This document shows, one piece after another, positions 63,783 to 64,000 of a stretch of DNA of 64,000 nt. The stretch covers positions 334,001 through 398,000 of the forward strand of contig NZ_CP036536.1 in the NCBI RefSeq assembly GCF_005222225.1. Reading direction: 5' to 3'. This stretch comes from Salinimonas lutimaris. Its GTDB lineage: Bacteria > Pseudomonadota > Gammaproteobacteria > Enterobacterales > Alteromonadaceae. The translations under genes were made by a program, and so were the position numbers. Every line of letters begins with the position of its first letter. Positions within the stretch are counted from its first letter, which is position 1. The notes under the pieces are model-generated. The model was given only the letters and a program-made list of their open reading frames with translations. It made no database searches and had not been told where the DNA came from.

Positions 63783-64000
63783 TCTGATCGCAATACAAAT
63801 GACATCCACACCGGATGTAGACGAAAACCTGGCATTTGTTGATGCCCAACTGGCCTCACTGACTGTCAGTGAGCCCACTCTGGTTGTAGTACCAGAGTGT
63901 TTTGCCCGCTTCGGAACACGGGACCGGGAACAGCTGGACATCGCCGAGGCCCGCTATACCGGAAAAATCTGTCAGGCCATGCAGGCGATGGCTAAACAGT
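63776..64000 (+). CDS. Nitrilase-family carbon-nitrogen hydrolase, N-terminal part (cut by window edge)
   Basis: From ATG 63776 (overlapping the yhdP TAA) the frame reads MVNLIAIQMTSTPDVDENLA and continues with LVVVPECFARFGTR, which is the catalytic-Glu block of the nitrilase superfamily (PE in VVPE). Only 75 codons are inside the window. In many gammaproteobacteria a Nit-type amidase (deaminated glutathione amidase-like) lies between yhdP and tldD, which fits this position. Confidence 0.88.

Overview
The window looks like chromosomal DNA of a marine gammaproteobacterium of the Alteromonadales, most likely Alteromonas or a close relative. This rests on the complete MSHA pilus locus running directly into mreBCD-maf-rng-yhdP, and on a carbohydrate locus pairing a TonB-dependent receptor with tryptophan halogenases, a SapC-like protein and a LacI regulator. 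Positions 1 to about 13,940 are more AT-rich and lack the host's gene style, so they are read as an acquired island whose left end lies outside the window.

Island (1-13,940). A MerR-type regulator (cut by the window edge) is divergent from a metal-efflux operon: a CDF transporter, a small Cys-rich periplasmic protein, and a CzcC/CzcB/CzcA-type RND pump. The operon is driven by a MerR-type promoter with a 19-bp spacer and ends in a strong terminator. A second MerR-type promoter follows, then a very short transcription unit with its own terminator. Next come two small unknown genes and about 1.1 kb of mostly gene-free DNA holding a fragment that resembles the start of a type III DNA methyltransferase. 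The island ends with four tightly packed genes: two tyrosine recombinases, a recombinase-fold protein without catalytic residues between them, and a small coiled-coil protein. This matches the intA-tfp-intB-srap core of the strand-biased circularizing integrative elements (SEs) known from Vibrio. The last gene stops 72 bp before ssb, and a candidate recombination core lies in that gap, on top of the apparent ssb promoter.

Host region 1 (14.0-36.6 kb). ssb; an isochorismatase-like hydrolase; a GT9 glycosyltransferase convergent with a Wzi-like outer-membrane protein; and a BCCT transporter. Then a sugar-utilisation locus on the minus strand: TonB-dependent receptor, tryptophan halogenase, SapC-like protein, JmjC-like cupin, second tryptophan halogenase and LacI regulator. 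It is divergent from a GH3 lipoprotein glucosidase. Three copies of a TGTAAGCGCTTACA-type LacI operator lie between the receptor and the GH3 gene, so the regulator encoded at the far end probably controls both arms. An MFS transporter, an acyltransferase-SGNH protein and a histidine phosphatase follow.

Host region 2 (36.6-55.1 kb). The MSHA type IV pilus operon: mshI, mshI2, J, K, L, M, N, E, G, F, B, A, C, D, O, P, Q, nearly all overlapping or a few bases apart. MshE carries two MshEN repeats of the c-di-GMP-binding type. MshQ is a 1680-residue protein with three LamG-like domains.

Host region 3 (55.1-64 kb). mreB, mreC, mreD (rod-shape complex), maf, rng (RNase G), yhdP (AsmA-like, envelope lipid transport) and the start of a nitrilase-family gene cut by the right edge.
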